Shown: one piece after another, positions 45,315-54,003 of the stretch
How the letters are laid out: each line of letters begins with the position of its first letter
How positions within the stretch are numbered: position 1 is the stretch's first letter
NCBI GenBank assembly: GCA_900759445.1
Contig: CAAEVH010000055.1
Coordinates: forward strand, 93,140-157,139
Direction of reading: 5' to 3'
From: an uncultured Raoultella sp.
Lineage (GTDB): Bacteria; Pseudomonadota; Gammaproteobacteria; Enterobacterales; Enterobacteriaceae
Length of the DNA stretch: 64,000 bases
Translations under genes and position numbers: made by a program
The notes under the pieces: generated by a model
What the model saw: the letters and a program-made list of their open reading frames with translations, nothing else
Databases searched by the model: none
Told to the model about the DNA's origin: nothing

Positions 45315-46181
45315 ATGACAGCGAAACCGGAGTTATTTACCCGTATAGAGCAGACCTTTAGCCAACTGACGCCCAGCGAAAAGCGCGTGGCCGGGTGGCT
45401 GTTAGCCCATGCTGTGCAGATCCCTTTTGAAACCGCGGATGGTATTGCTAAAGCAACCGGAACCAGCGGCATTACCGTTGGACGCTATCTGCGTAAACTG
45501 GGTTTTCGCAATCTGGAAGATGCAAAAGCCAGCCTGCGGGAGCTACCCGTCGTCGCCTATCAACCCTGGGGGATGAACGAGCGGCTGGACTCCTGGCACC
45601 AGCAACAAAGCCTGCCAGATCGCGCGCAGCAGTCGCTGTTACTGGAAATCGACGCCATTACCTATGTCTATCAACTCGCGCAAGGCGAAACGTTTTTACG
45701 CATAGCGCAGCGGCTGGCGCATGCGGAAGCCGTGTATATCCTTGGGATCCAGTCCACCCGCGGGATCGCTAACGCCTTTTTCAGTCACCTGGAATACCTG
45801 CGGCCTAAAGTCAGCTACTCCGAAGGGCTTTCCGGCAGTTGGGTTGAGTCGCTGAATTCAGGATTCACCCAGCCTTACGTGGTGATCACCGATATGCGCG
45901 CCTATTCCGCTATCTCGCGACAATATTGCCGCGTTGCCACAGAACGCTGCATTCCGCTGGCGTTAATCACCGATGTGTGGTGCCCGTGGGCCAGAGACTA
46001 TTCCATTGACTTACTTCAGGTGAAAACTGACACCGGACATTTCTGGGACTCACTGGCTCCGGTGAGCTGTCTGTTCAACTTATTACTCTCTGCGGTGGTG
46101 GCACAACTGGGTGACTCCCTCGCAGAACGCCTGCAAACCAATCGCCAGTTACAACAACAATTTGGTCAATTCGAACAATAA
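45315..46181 (+). CDS. MurR/RpiR-family regulator with SIS domain, first gene of the ddp operon
   Basis: A 288-aa regulator. The N-terminal helix-turn-helix domain (about 8-75) reads LTPSEKRVAGWLLAHAVQIPFETADGIAKATGTSGITVGRYLRKLGF. The SIS (sugar isomerase) fold follows (about 125-250, AEAVYILGIQSTRGIANAFFSHLEY). SIS domains bind phosphosugars or cell-wall-derived amino sugars. E. coli ddp has no such gene. It is 14 bases upstream of ddpX and would itself be transcribed from the sigma-54 promoter. Confidence 0.85.
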   Translation: MTAKPELFTRIEQTFSQLTPSEKRVAGWLLAHAVQIPFETADGIAKATGTSGITVGRYLRKLGFRNLEDAKASLRELPVVAYQPWGMNERLDSWHQQQSLPDRAQQSLLLEIDAITYVYQLAQGETFLRIAQRLAHAEAVYILGIQSTRGIANAFFSHLEYLRPKVSYSEGLSGSWVESLNSGFTQPYVVITDMRAYSAISRQYCRVATERCIPLALITDVWCPWARDYSIDLLQVKTDTGHFWDSLAPVSCLFNLLLSAVVAQLGDSLAERLQTNRQLQQQFGQFEQ

Positions 46182-46195
46182 ACAGGAAACGTGCT

Positions 46196-46783
46196 ATGTC
46201 AGAAACCCCAGAACTGGTCGATCTGTCGGTGATATTCCCGTCGCTGCATATCGATCTTAAATACGCTACGGCAGACAACATTACCGGCGCCCCTATCTAC
46301 CGGGAAGCTCGTTGCCTGTTGCACACCGACGCGGTCACTGCGCTGGCGAAAAGCATCAGTATTGCGCAACTGGCGGGCCTGAAACTTGTGGTATACGACG
46401 CGTATCGCCCGCAGCAGGCGCAGGCGGTGCTGTGGAATGCGTGTCCGGATCCTCAGTATGTTGTTGATGTGGCGATAGGATCCAATCACAGCCGCGGGAC
46501 GGCCATTGACGTTACGCTAATGGACGATCGTGGCAATCTTCTCGATATGGGCGCCGGCTTTGATGAGATGCACGACCGTTCCCATGCCTGGCACCCTTCT
46601 GTTCCTCCGGCTGCGCAGCGCAACCGCCTGCTGCTCAATGCCATTATGTTTGGCGGCGGTTTTGTCGGTATCACCAGCGAGTGGTGGCATTTTGAATTAC
46701 CTGATGCCGCCCGCTATCCGCTGCTTGACGATCAGATAGATTGTTACACTGTCACACCCATAACAACACAACATTCCCTTTAA
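46196..46783 (+). CDS. ddpX: D-alanyl-D-alanine dipeptidase DdpX
   Basis: A 195-aa VanX-type zinc dipeptidase that splits D-Ala-D-Ala, letting the cell use peptidoglycan-derived dipeptide. Zinc ligands are in SNHSRGTAIDVTLMD (about 99-113) and EWWHFELPD (about 161-169, with the catalytic Glu and His). No signal peptide: it acts in the cytoplasm on imported dipeptide. AACAGGAAACG is its ribosome site. Confidence 0.95.
   Translation: MSETPELVDLSVIFPSLHIDLKYATADNITGAPIYREARCLLHTDAVTALAKSISIAQLAGLKLVVYDAYRPQQAQAVLWNACPDPQYVVDVAIGSNHSRGTAIDVTLMDDRGNLLDMGAGFDEMHDRSHAWHPSVPPAAQRNRLLLNAIMFGGGFVGITSEWWHFELPDAARYPLLDDQIDCYTVTPITTQHSL
46743..46755. other. Near-match matS site at the 3' end of ddpX
   Basis: GTTACACTGTCAC differs from the matS consensus only at position 3, the same deviation as at 34204. 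Confidence 0.5.
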
Positions 46784-46798
46784 TTCTGGAGCCTGGTT

Positions 46799-48361
46799 AT
46801 GAAGACTACACCTGCGTTAAACGCGTTTTTTCGCCCCGCTCTGATAGCCGTTGCGCTGGCGTTTGCCCTGCCCGCTGCGCAGGCCGCCGTTCCCAAAGAT
46901 ATGCTGGTGATCGGCAAAGCTGCCGATCCGCAGACGCTCGATCCCGCCGTGACCATCGATAACAACGACTGGACGGTCACCTATCCCTCTTATCAGCGGC
47001 TGGTTCAGTACAAAACGGATGGCGGTAAAGGTTCCACGGAAGTTGAAGGCGATTTGGCCAGCGGCTGGAAGGCCTCTGACGACCAGAAAGAGTGGACGTT
47101 TATCCTGAAAAACGATGCCAAATTCGCCGACGGAACGCCGGTGACGGCTGATGCGGTAAAGCAATCTTTTGAACGCCTGCTCAAAATCGGCCAGGGGCCT
47201 GCAGAAGCGTTCCCGAAAGATCTGAAGGTCGAGGCTATCGATAACAATACGGTGAAGTTTACCCTCAGCCAGCCATTTGCGCCGTTCCTGTATACGCTGG
47301 CCAATGACGGGGCTTCAATTATTAACCCGGCCGTCTTAAAAGAGCATGCCGCAGACGATGCCCGCGGATTCCTGGCGCAGAACACGGCAGGCTCCGGTCC
47401 CTTCATGCTCAAAAGCTGGCAAAAGGGACAGCAGTTGGTGCTGGTTCCTAACCCATATTATGCCGGTGCAAAACCGGCGTTTAAGCGGGTTTCGGTAAAA
47501 ATCATTGGTGAAAGCGCCTCTCGCCGTCTGCAATTGTCGCGGGGTGATATCGACATTGCCGATGCGCTTCCGGTTGACCAGCTTGCCGCCTTAAAACAGG
47601 AAGGCAAAGTTAACGTGGCGGATTATCCCTCGTTGCGCGTGACCTATCTGTATCTGAATAACAGTAAAGCGCCGCTCAATCAGGTGGATTTACGCCGCGC
47701 TATCTCGTGGGCCACCGATTATAAAGGCATGGTAAACGGGATCCTGAGCGGCAACGGTAAGCAAATGCGGGGTCCGATCCCTGAAGGCATGTGGGGTTTT
47801 GACGACAAGGCCATGCAGTACAGTTTCGATGAAGCCAAAGCGAAAGCGGCGTGGGAGAAAGTTGCCTCCAAACCTGACAGCCTGAGCTTCCTGTACTCGG
47901 ATAATGACCCCAACTGGGAACCTATCGCGCTCGCGACCCAGGCAAGCCTTGGCAAACTGGGCATTAAGGTGAAGCTGGAAAAACTGGCGAACGCCACCAT
48001 GCGTGACCGCGTGGGCAAAGGAGATTACGACATTGCCATTGGCAATTGGAGCCCAGATTTCGCCGATCCGTACATGTTTATGAACTACTGGTTTGAGTCA
48101 GATAAGAAAGGCTTGCCGGGTAACCGTTCGTTCTATGAAAACGGTGAGGTCGATAAGTTGCTGCGTAGCGCGCTGGCCACGACCGATCAGGTTGCCAGAA
48201 CCAATGACTACCAGCAGGCGCAAACTATCGTGATTGATGAAGCCGCCTACGTCTATTTATTCCAGAAAAACTATCAGTTGGCGATGAACAAAGACGTCAA
48301 AGGATTTGTATTCAACCCCATGCTGGAACAGGTCTTCAATATCTCCACCATGAGTAAATAA
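46799..48361 (+). CDS. ddpA: D-Ala-D-Ala ABC transporter binding protein DdpA
   Basis: A 520-aa family 5 extracellular solute-binding protein. The signal peptide ends near ALPAAQAAVP (about residue 29). Family motifs are DPQTLDPAVTIDNNDW (about 42-57) and WTFILKNDAKFADGTPVTADAVKQSFERL (about 99-127). It delivers D,D-dipeptides to DdpBC. A hairpin follows the gene before ddpB. Confidence 0.92.
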   Translation: MKTTPALNAFFRPALIAVALAFALPAAQAAVPKDMLVIGKAADPQTLDPAVTIDNNDWTVTYPSYQRLVQYKTDGGKGSTEVEGDLASGWKASDDQKEWTFILKNDAKFADGTPVTADAVKQSFERLLKIGQGPAEAFPKDLKVEAIDNNTVKFTLSQPFAPFLYTLANDGASIINPAVLKEHAADDARGFLAQNTAGSGPFMLKSWQKGQQLVLVPNPYYAGAKPAFKRVSVKIIGESASRRLQLSRGDIDIADALPVDQLAALKQEGKVNVADYPSLRVTYLYLNNSKAPLNQVDLRRAISWATDYKGMVNGILSGNGKQMRGPIPEGMWGFDDKAMQYSFDEAKAKAAWEKVASKPDSLSFLYSDNDPNWEPIALATQASLGKLGIKVKLEKLANATMRDRVGKGDYDIAIGNWSPDFADPYMFMNYWFESDKKGLPGNRSFYENGEVDKLLRSALATTDQVARTNDYQQAQTIVIDEAAYVYLFQKNYQLAMNKDVKGFVFNPMLEQVFNISTMSK

Positions 48362-48370
48362 GCCACGTTA

Positions 48371-48393
48371 ATGCGGAGCCGCTCTGGCTCCGC
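48371..48393 (+). repeat. Stem-loop between ddpA and ddpB
   Basis: TGCGGAGCC/GGCTCCGCA, 9 base pairs, with a GCTCT loop and no T-run. It is placed exactly like the urtA-urtB hairpin, after the binding-protein gene, so it likely sets the stoichiometry of binding protein to permease. Confidence 0.6.
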
Positions 48394-48405
48394 AAGGGGA
48401 AGCTA

Positions 48406-49428
48406 ATGACGTTCTGGAGCATTTTACGCCAGCGATGCTGGGGACTTATTCTGGTGGTTATCGGTGTTTGCGTAATCACTTTTATTATTTCGCACCTGAT
48501 ACCTGGCGACCCCGCGCGGCTATTGGCGGGCGATCGCGCCAGCGATGAAATTGTCGAAAATATTCGCCAACAGTTGGGGCTGAACCAGCCGCTGTATGTC
48601 CAGTTTTTTCGCTATGTCAGCGACATTTTTCACGGCGATTTAGGCACCTCTATTCGCACCGGACGTCCGGTGCTGGATGAGCTGCGCATCTTCTTCCCCG
48701 CCACCCTTGAGCTGGCTTTCTGCTCCTTGTTGCTGGCGCTGGTTATCGGTATTCCTTTGGGCATTTTATCTGCGGTCTGGCGCAACCGCTGGCTAGATCA
48801 CCTCGTTCGCCTGATGGCGATCACCGGTATCTCCACACCAGCATTCTGGCTGGGGCTGGGGGTTATCGTGCTGTTTTATGGTCATCTGCAAATTTTACCC
48901 GGCGGTGGACGTTTAGACGACTGGCTGGATCCGCCAACTCACGTCACCGGGTTCTATCTGATTGATGCACTGCTGGAAGGCAATGGCGAAGTCTTTTTCA
49001 ATGCGCTTCAGCACCTGATCCTGCCATCACTGACGCTGGCCTTTGTGCACCTGGGGATCGTTGCCCGTCAGATTCGCTCCGCCATGCTGGAGCAACTGAG
49101 TGAAGATTACATTCGCACCGCTCGCGCCAGCGGGTTGCCGGGCTGGTACATCGTGTTGTGTTACGCGTTGCCAAATGCGCTTATCCCCTCGATAACCGTT
49201 CTCGGCCTGGCATTGGGCGATCTGCTCTACGGTGCGGTGCTGACTGAAACGGTCTTCGCCTGGCCGGGAATGGGCGCCTGGGTGGTGACGTCGATTCAGG
49301 CGCTCGACTTCCCGGCGGTAATGGGATTTGCCGTGGTGGTCTCTTTCGCCTATGTGCTGGTTAACCTGGTGGTGGATTTACTCTACTTGTGGATCGATCC
49401 ACGAATTGGACGCGGAGACGCACAATGA
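48406..49428 (+). CDS. ddpB: D-Ala-D-Ala ABC transporter permease DdpB
   Basis: A 340-aa DppB-type permease with six helices. The EAA-like loop QLSEDYIRTARASGLP (about 229-244) contacts the ATPases. The N-terminal motif ISHLIPGDPARLLAGDRASD is typical of this family. AGGGGAAGC precedes the start. It overlaps ddpC by 4 bases (ATGA). Confidence 0.93.
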   Translation: MTFWSILRQRCWGLILVVIGVCVITFIISHLIPGDPARLLAGDRASDEIVENIRQQLGLNQPLYVQFFRYVSDIFHGDLGTSIRTGRPVLDELRIFFPATLELAFCSLLLALVIGIPLGILSAVWRNRWLDHLVRLMAITGISTPAFWLGLGVIVLFYGHLQILPGGGRLDDWLDPPTHVTGFYLIDALLEGNGEVFFNALQHLILPSLTLAFVHLGIVARQIRSAMLEQLSEDYIRTARASGLPGWYIVLCYALPNALIPSITVLGLALGDLLYGAVLTETVFAWPGMGAWVVTSIQALDFPAVMGFAVVVSFAYVLVNLVVDLLYLWIDPRIGRGDAQ

Positions 49429-50321
49429 TGCTCACACAAGAAACGCCAGCCGCGCCTCAGACAACACGCCGTCGCACGGACTGGGCTAAACTGTTCTGGA
49501 TGATGAAAAGCAGCCCGCTGACGCTGGTTGGCGGGGTCATCATTGTGTTGATACTGCTGCTGATGGTGCTGTCGCCGTGGATAACCCCTCACGACCCTAA
49601 TGCCATCAATTTGAGTGCGCGCCTGCTGCCCCCGTCAGCCGCTCACTGGTTTGGTACTGATGAAGTCGGCCGCGATCTGTTCAGCCGCGTTCTGGTGGGT
49701 AGCCAACAATCGGTCGTTGCGGGGCTGGTCGTGGTGGGTATCGCCGGGGGATTGGGTTCGCTGCTGGGCTGTTTGTCTGGCGTCATGGGCGGACGCGCCG
49801 ATGCAATTATTATGCGAATAATGGACATTATGCTGTCCATTCCCTCGCTGGTGCTGACGATGGCGCTGGCCGCCGCGTTGGGTCCAAGCCTGTTTAACGC
49901 CATGCTGGCGATTGCTATCGTACGTATTCCGTTTTATGTGCGCCTCGCACGCGGTCAAACGTTAGTAGTGCGCCAGTTTACCTATGTGCAGGCGGCGCGG
50001 ACCTACGGCGCATCACGCTGGCATCTGATTAGCTGGCACATTTTACGTAACTCTCTGCCCCCGCTAATTGTGCAAGCGTCGCTGGATATCGGCAGTGCGA
50101 TCCTGATGGCCGCTACGCTCGGATTTATCGGTCTGGGCGCACAGCAACCCAGCGCTGAATGGGGAGCGATGGTCGCAATAGGCCGTAACTATGTGCTTGA
50201 TCAGTGGTGGTATTGCGCTTTCCCCGGCGCCGCCATTCTGATTACCGCCGTGGGCTTTAATCTCTTTGGCGATGGTATTCGCGATCTGCTTGACCCGAAA
50301 GCCGGAGGAAAACAGTCATGA
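49425..50321 (+). CDS. ddpC: D-Ala-D-Ala ABC transporter permease DdpC
   Basis: A 298-aa DppC-type permease, equal in length to E. coli DdpC when started at 49425. The motif PPSAAHWFGTDEVGRDLFSRVLVGSQQSV (about 62-90) and the coupling loop RQFTYVQAARTYGASRWHLI (about 185-204) are visible. ATGA overlaps at both ends indicate a tightly coupled operon. Confidence 0.93.
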   Translation: MMLTQETPAAPQTTRRRTDWAKLFWMMKSSPLTLVGGVIIVLILLLMVLSPWITPHDPNAINLSARLLPPSAAHWFGTDEVGRDLFSRVLVGSQQSVVAGLVVVGIAGGLGSLLGCLSGVMGGRADAIIMRIMDIMLSIPSLVLTMALAAALGPSLFNAMLAIAIVRIPFYVRLARGQTLVVRQFTYVQAARTYGASRWHLISWHILRNSLPPLIVQASLDIGSAILMAATLGFIGLGAQQPSAEWGAMVAIGRNYVLDQWWYCAFPGAAILITAVGFNLFGDGIRDLLDPKAGGKQS

Positions 50322-51304
50322 CACAACCCGTGCTGGAAATCGAAGATTTGCATTTGAGTTTTCCCGGCTATAAAGCTGACGTGCATGCGCTTAACCATGT
50401 ATCGCTGCATATCAACCGCGGAGAAATCGTTGGCGTGGTTGGTGAGTCCGGTTCCGGTAAGTCCGTGACGGCCATGCTCACCATGCGTCTGCTGCCGGAA
50501 GGCAGTTATCATATCCACCAGGGACGCGTTTCGCTGCTGGGGGAAGATGTGCTCAATGCCAGCGAGAAGCAAATGCGCCAATGGCGCGGCGCACGCGTAG
50601 CGATGATCTTTCAGGAACCCATGACGGCGCTGAATCCGACCCGACGCATCGGTCAGCAAATGGTGGAGGTTATCCGCCATCATCAGGCGTTAAGCCGCAC
50701 GGATGCCCGTCAGAAAGCCATCGCTTTACTCCAGGAGATGCAAATCCCGGACGCGGCGGAAGTCATGAAGCGTTTCCCGTTTGAGCTTTCCGGCGGGATG
50801 CGCCAGCGCGTAATGATAGCGCTGGCCTTTTCGTGTGAACCGGAGCTTATCATTGCCGATGAACCGACCACCGCTCTGGACGTCACGGTGCAACTGCAGG
50901 TGCTGCGTTTGCTGAAGTTAAAAGCGCGAGCTAGCGGGACAGCCGTGTTATTTATCAGCCATGATATGGCGGTGGTTTCACAGTTATGCGACCGGTTGTA
51001 CGTCATGTATGCCGGAAGCGTGATTGAGAGTGGCCCAACGCAAACCGTTATTCAACGCCCGACGCATCCCTATTCCATTGGTCTGCTGAAATGCGCGCCG
51101 GAACACGGCGAGCCGCGCGCATTGCTGCCCGCCATTCCCGGCACCGTGCCGAACTTAACCTGCTTACCGACGGGATGCGCGTTTCGCGAGCGCTGCTTTG
51201 CCGCTGGCCCCCGTTGTGAAGAAACACCTGCGTTACGCAGTCAGGGAGGCGGGGATCAACAATCTGCCTGCTGGTATCCGCAACTGGAGACAACACATGT
51301 CTGA
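50318..51304 (+). CDS. ddpD: D-Ala-D-Ala ABC transporter ATPase DdpD
   Basis: A 328-aa DppD-type ATPase with Walker A GESGSGKSV (about 44-52), Q-loop MIFQEPMTALNP, signature ELSGGMRQRVMIA (about 155), Walker B LIIADEPTTALD and a C-terminal oligopeptide-transporter extension. The latter has four cysteines (LTCLPTGCAFRERCFAAGPRCEE), the [4Fe-4S] pattern of this subfamily. It overlaps the ddpF start by 8 bases. Confidence 0.94.
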   Translation: MTQPVLEIEDLHLSFPGYKADVHALNHVSLHINRGEIVGVVGESGSGKSVTAMLTMRLLPEGSYHIHQGRVSLLGEDVLNASEKQMRQWRGARVAMIFQEPMTALNPTRRIGQQMVEVIRHHQALSRTDARQKAIALLQEMQIPDAAEVMKRFPFELSGGMRQRVMIALAFSCEPELIIADEPTTALDVTVQLQVLRLLKLKARASGTAVLFISHDMAVVSQLCDRLYVMYAGSVIESGPTQTVIQRPTHPYSIGLLKCAPEHGEPRALLPAIPGTVPNLTCLPTGCAFRERCFAAGPRCEETPALRSQGGGDQQSACWYPQLETTHV

Positions 51305-52232
51305 TTTTTTACTGGCGCTGCAGAATGTTCATGTCAACTTCCCTGCGCGTAAAAACTGGCTCGGCAAGGTAACGGAACGGGTGCATGCCCTCAATGGTCT
51401 GGATTTACAGATCCGTCAGGGGGAAACGCTGGGGATTGTTGGCGAGTCCGGTTGTGGAAAGAGTACGCTGGCGCAACTGCTGATGGGGATGCTGAAACCC
51501 AGTCAGGGCAACTATGCGCGCCGTGGTGACAAGCAGCATACCGGTATGCAAATGGTCTTTCAGGATCCCCTTTCATCGCTGGATCCGCGCTTACCGGTAT
51601 GGCGGATTATCACCGAACCGGTGTGGATCCAAAAACGTCCTGCAGAACGTGAGCGCCGTATGCTTGCTGAAGATTTGGCGCGACAAGTGGGAATTCGTCC
51701 TGAATATCTCGACCGCCTGCCGCATGCGTTTTCCGGTGGACAGCGCCAGCGTATTGCCATCGCCCGGGCGTTGTCATCAGAGCCGGACGTGATTGTGCTT
51801 GATGAACCTACTTCGGCGCTGGATATCTCCGTGCAGGCGCAAATTCTCAATCTGCTGGTGTCATTGCAGGCGCGCAGAAACCTGACCTACGTGCTGATCT
51901 CGCACAACGTGTCGGTGGTTCGCCATATGAGCGACCGCGTGGCGGTGATGTACCTCGGGCAAATTGTTGAGCTGGGCGATGCGCAGCAGGTACTCACGCA
52001 GCCCGCCCATCCCTACACGCGGTTATTGCTGGATTCGGTCCCTAAAACGGGAGCACCGCTGGCGGAGGATTTGGTGTTACGGAAAACCGAACTACCGGGG
52101 AACCGAACGCTGCCCCAGGGTTGTTTTTTCCGTGACAGATGCCCACTGGCGACCAGCGGCTGTGAGAAGAAACAGGCATTGCTGAAAAGTGATAGCGGTG
52201 GTGAAGTTCGCTGCTGGCGGGCGGTTGCATGA
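51297..52232 (+). CDS. ddpF: D-Ala-D-Ala ABC transporter ATPase DdpF
   Basis: A 311-aa DppF-type ATPase with Walker A GESGCGKST (about 49-57), signature FSGGQRQRIAIA, Walker B VIVLDEPTSALD and C-terminal CFFRDRCPLATSGCE cysteine cluster. It starts at 51297, inside the end of ddpD; an earlier in-frame ATG (51198) would lie deep in ddpD and is rejected. Last gene of the operon. Confidence 0.94.
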   Translation: MSDFLLALQNVHVNFPARKNWLGKVTERVHALNGLDLQIRQGETLGIVGESGCGKSTLAQLLMGMLKPSQGNYARRGDKQHTGMQMVFQDPLSSLDPRLPVWRIITEPVWIQKRPAERERRMLAEDLARQVGIRPEYLDRLPHAFSGGQRQRIAIARALSSEPDVIVLDEPTSALDISVQAQILNLLVSLQARRNLTYVLISHNVSVVRHMSDRVAVMYLGQIVELGDAQQVLTQPAHPYTRLLLDSVPKTGAPLAEDLVLRKTELPGNRTLPQGCFFRDRCPLATSGCEKKQALLKSDSGGEVRCWRAVA

Positions 52233-52243
52233 GCTGAGCGGTT

Positions 52244-52281
52244 GGCGTATTGCGTGAGGGTCAGGTGCAATACGCCTTTTT
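52244..52281 (+). terminator. Terminator of the ddp operon
   Basis: A 10-base-pair stem GGCGTATTGC/GCAATACGCC followed by TTTTT. It overlaps the last codons of the convergent lysR gene. Confidence 0.85.
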
Positions 52282-53151
52282 CAGTGAATCCACCAGCACT
52301 TCAGAAGCGGTAGATAACTTATGATGCGCCGAACGCAAAACGCCGATCCGACGCTGGATCACCGGCGTATCCAGATCGATACAGGTTGCGCCCAGCTCTG
52401 TCATTTGCGTGCGGCACAATGCGGGCACGGCGCTGCCGCCCAGTCCGCTCGCCACCAGGCGACCAACCGTCACCAGTTGATGGCTCTCCAGCGCCACCTC
52501 CAGCGTATGCCCACTTTGCACCAGCTGTTCTTCCAGCATCAGGCGCACGGCGGAAGGACGTTGCAGGGTGATAAAATCCAGCGTCAGCAATTCGCGCCAC
52601 GCAATACGATCCCGGCCCGCCAGTTTGCATGTCGGCGGAACAATCGCGATAAAACGATCCACGCCGAGCGGGGTGAAATGCAGATGCCCTGAAGAGTCCG
52701 GCTCAAAGGCGATGCCCATCTCCACCCGCCCTTCACTGACCATCTCAATCACTTGTTCGTTAATCACGTCATGTACCGTTACGTTGATCCCGGAGTAGGA
52801 ATCACGAAACGTTTTCAGTACCGATGGCAGGACGTTAGCGGCGAATGAGGGCATGGCGGCAATAGAAATTTTCCCGCGCTGCAGCGTAAAGCGTTGGCGC
52901 ATTGCCTCTTCCGTATTCTCCCAGTCCGCCAGCAGCTGTCGCCCCATGTTGAGCAGCGTTTCTCCCTCCTGCGTCAGGGTCACTTTGCGGGTGGTTCTCA
53001 ACAGTAACGCCCCGCCCAGTGAATCCTCCAGTCCTTTAATCGCCAGGCTTAAAGCGGGTTGCGACATATTCAGTCTTTCACTGGCATGAGCAAAATTCAG
53101 AGTGTGAGCTACCGCTAAAAACGCGCGTAACTGTTTGATGCTCATTCCCAT
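52261..53151 (-). CDS. LysR-family regulator of the 3-hydroxybutyrate operon
   Basis: A 296-aa LysR-type regulator. The helix-turn-helix (about 17-38) reads TLNFAHASERLNMSQPALSLAIKGLE, and the effector-binding domain shows the SEGRVEMGIAFEP segment (about 134-146). It is divergent from the CoA-transferase genes, the classical layout for LysR control of an adjacent catabolic operon. The effector (hydroxybutyrate, acetoacetate or a CoA ester) is unknown. The ATG at 53151 has AGGA at proper distance. Confidence 0.85.
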   Translation of the reverse strand: MGMSIKQLRAFLAVAHTLNFAHASERLNMSQPALSLAIKGLEDSLGGALLLRTTRKVTLTQEGETLLNMGRQLLADWENTEEAMRQRFTLQRGKISIAAMPSFAANVLPSVLKTFRDSYSGINVTVHDVINEQVIEMVSEGRVEMGIAFEPDSSGHLHFTPLGVDRFIAIVPPTCKLAGRDRIAWRELLTLDFITLQRPSAVRLMLEEQLVQSGHTLEVALESHQLVTVGRLVASGLGGSAVPALCRTQMTELGATCIDLDTPVIQRRIGVLRSAHHKLSTASEVLVDSLKKAYCT

Positions 53152-53179
53152 TTCGCATTCCTTTAACTTGTTGAATACC

Positions 53180-53195
53180 TTTAATTAACATTAAA
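53180..53195. promoter_or_regulatory. LysR-type T-N11-A box in the divergent promoter region
   Basis: TTTAATTAACATTAAA is an inverted repeat (TTTAAT/ATTAAA, 4-base centre) containing the T-N11-A pattern, centred in the 142-base lysR-scoA gap. AT-richness reduces certainty. Confidence 0.45.
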
Positions 53196-53293
53196 TTGAT
53201 AAAAAAACCCAATGAGTGAGTCACAAATTTAAAATTAACAAATCATTTTTCACCCCCAATGATGTCGGCAAGGACAACAGGAGGGGCAAGTAT

Positions 53294-54001
53294 ATGGCTG
53301 GATTGGATAAACGGGTTGCCACCTATCAAGAGGCGCTGGAAGGACTGACCGATAACATGACGCTGCTGGCGGGCGGTTTTGGCTTATGTGGGATCCCTGA
53401 GAACCTGATTGCCGAAGTACGCCGTCGGGAGGTTCAGGGGCTTACGGTTGTGTCAAACAACTGCGGCGTGGATGGTTTTGGCCTTGGCGTTCTGCTGGAA
53501 ACGCGCCAGGTACGCAAAGTGGTCGCATCTTATGTAGGTGAAAACGCCCTGTTTGAGCAGCAGGTTCTCAGCGGTGAACTGGAAGCTATCCTGACGCCGC
53601 AAGGCACGCTGGCTGAGCAGTTGCGCGCGGGCGGCGCGGGGATCCCGGCATTCTTTACCGCGACCGGATACGGAACCCCGGTCGCGCAAGGGAAAGAAAT
53701 TCGCGAGTTTGCCGGACGCCCTTACATCTTAGAGCAGGCGATAACCGGCGATTTTGCGTTGGTTAAAGGCTGGAAAGCCGACTGGTACGGCAACGTTATT
53801 TATCGCCACACTGCACAAAATTTTAATCCGCTGATGGCCGTCGCTGGGCGTATTACCGTCGTGGAAGTTGAAGAAATTGTCCCTCCCGGAGAGCTGGACC
53901 CCGCCGCAATTCACACCCCCGGAATTTACGTTAACCGCATTATCCAGGGGCAGTTTGAAAAACGTATTGAACAACGCACCCTGCGCCAGAAAGGAGCCTG
54001 A
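53294..54001 (+). CDS. 3-Oxoacid CoA-transferase subunit A
   Basis: A 235-aa class I CoA-transferase alpha subunit (ScoA/AtoD type) with the [13 protein letters not shown] motif near residue 26. With subunit B it moves CoA from succinyl-CoA or acetyl-CoA to acetoacetate. Length and the [13 protein letters not shown] stretch favour the ScoA (succinyl-CoA) branch over E. coli AtoD (220 aa). AGGAGG precedes the ATG. Subunit B follows after 2 bases. Confidence 0.9.
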   Translation: MAGLDKRVATYQEALEGLTDNMTLLAGGFGLCGIPENLIAEVRRREVQGLTVVSNNCGVDGFGLGVLLETRQVRKVVASYVGENALFEQQVLSGELEAILTPQGTLAEQLRAGGAGIPAFFTATGYGTPVAQGKEIREFAGRPYILEQAITGDFALVKGWKADWYGNVIYRHTAQNFNPLMAVAGRITVVEVEEIVPPGELDPAAIHTPGIYVNRIIQGQFEKRIEQRTLRQKGA

Positions 54002-54003
54002 CC

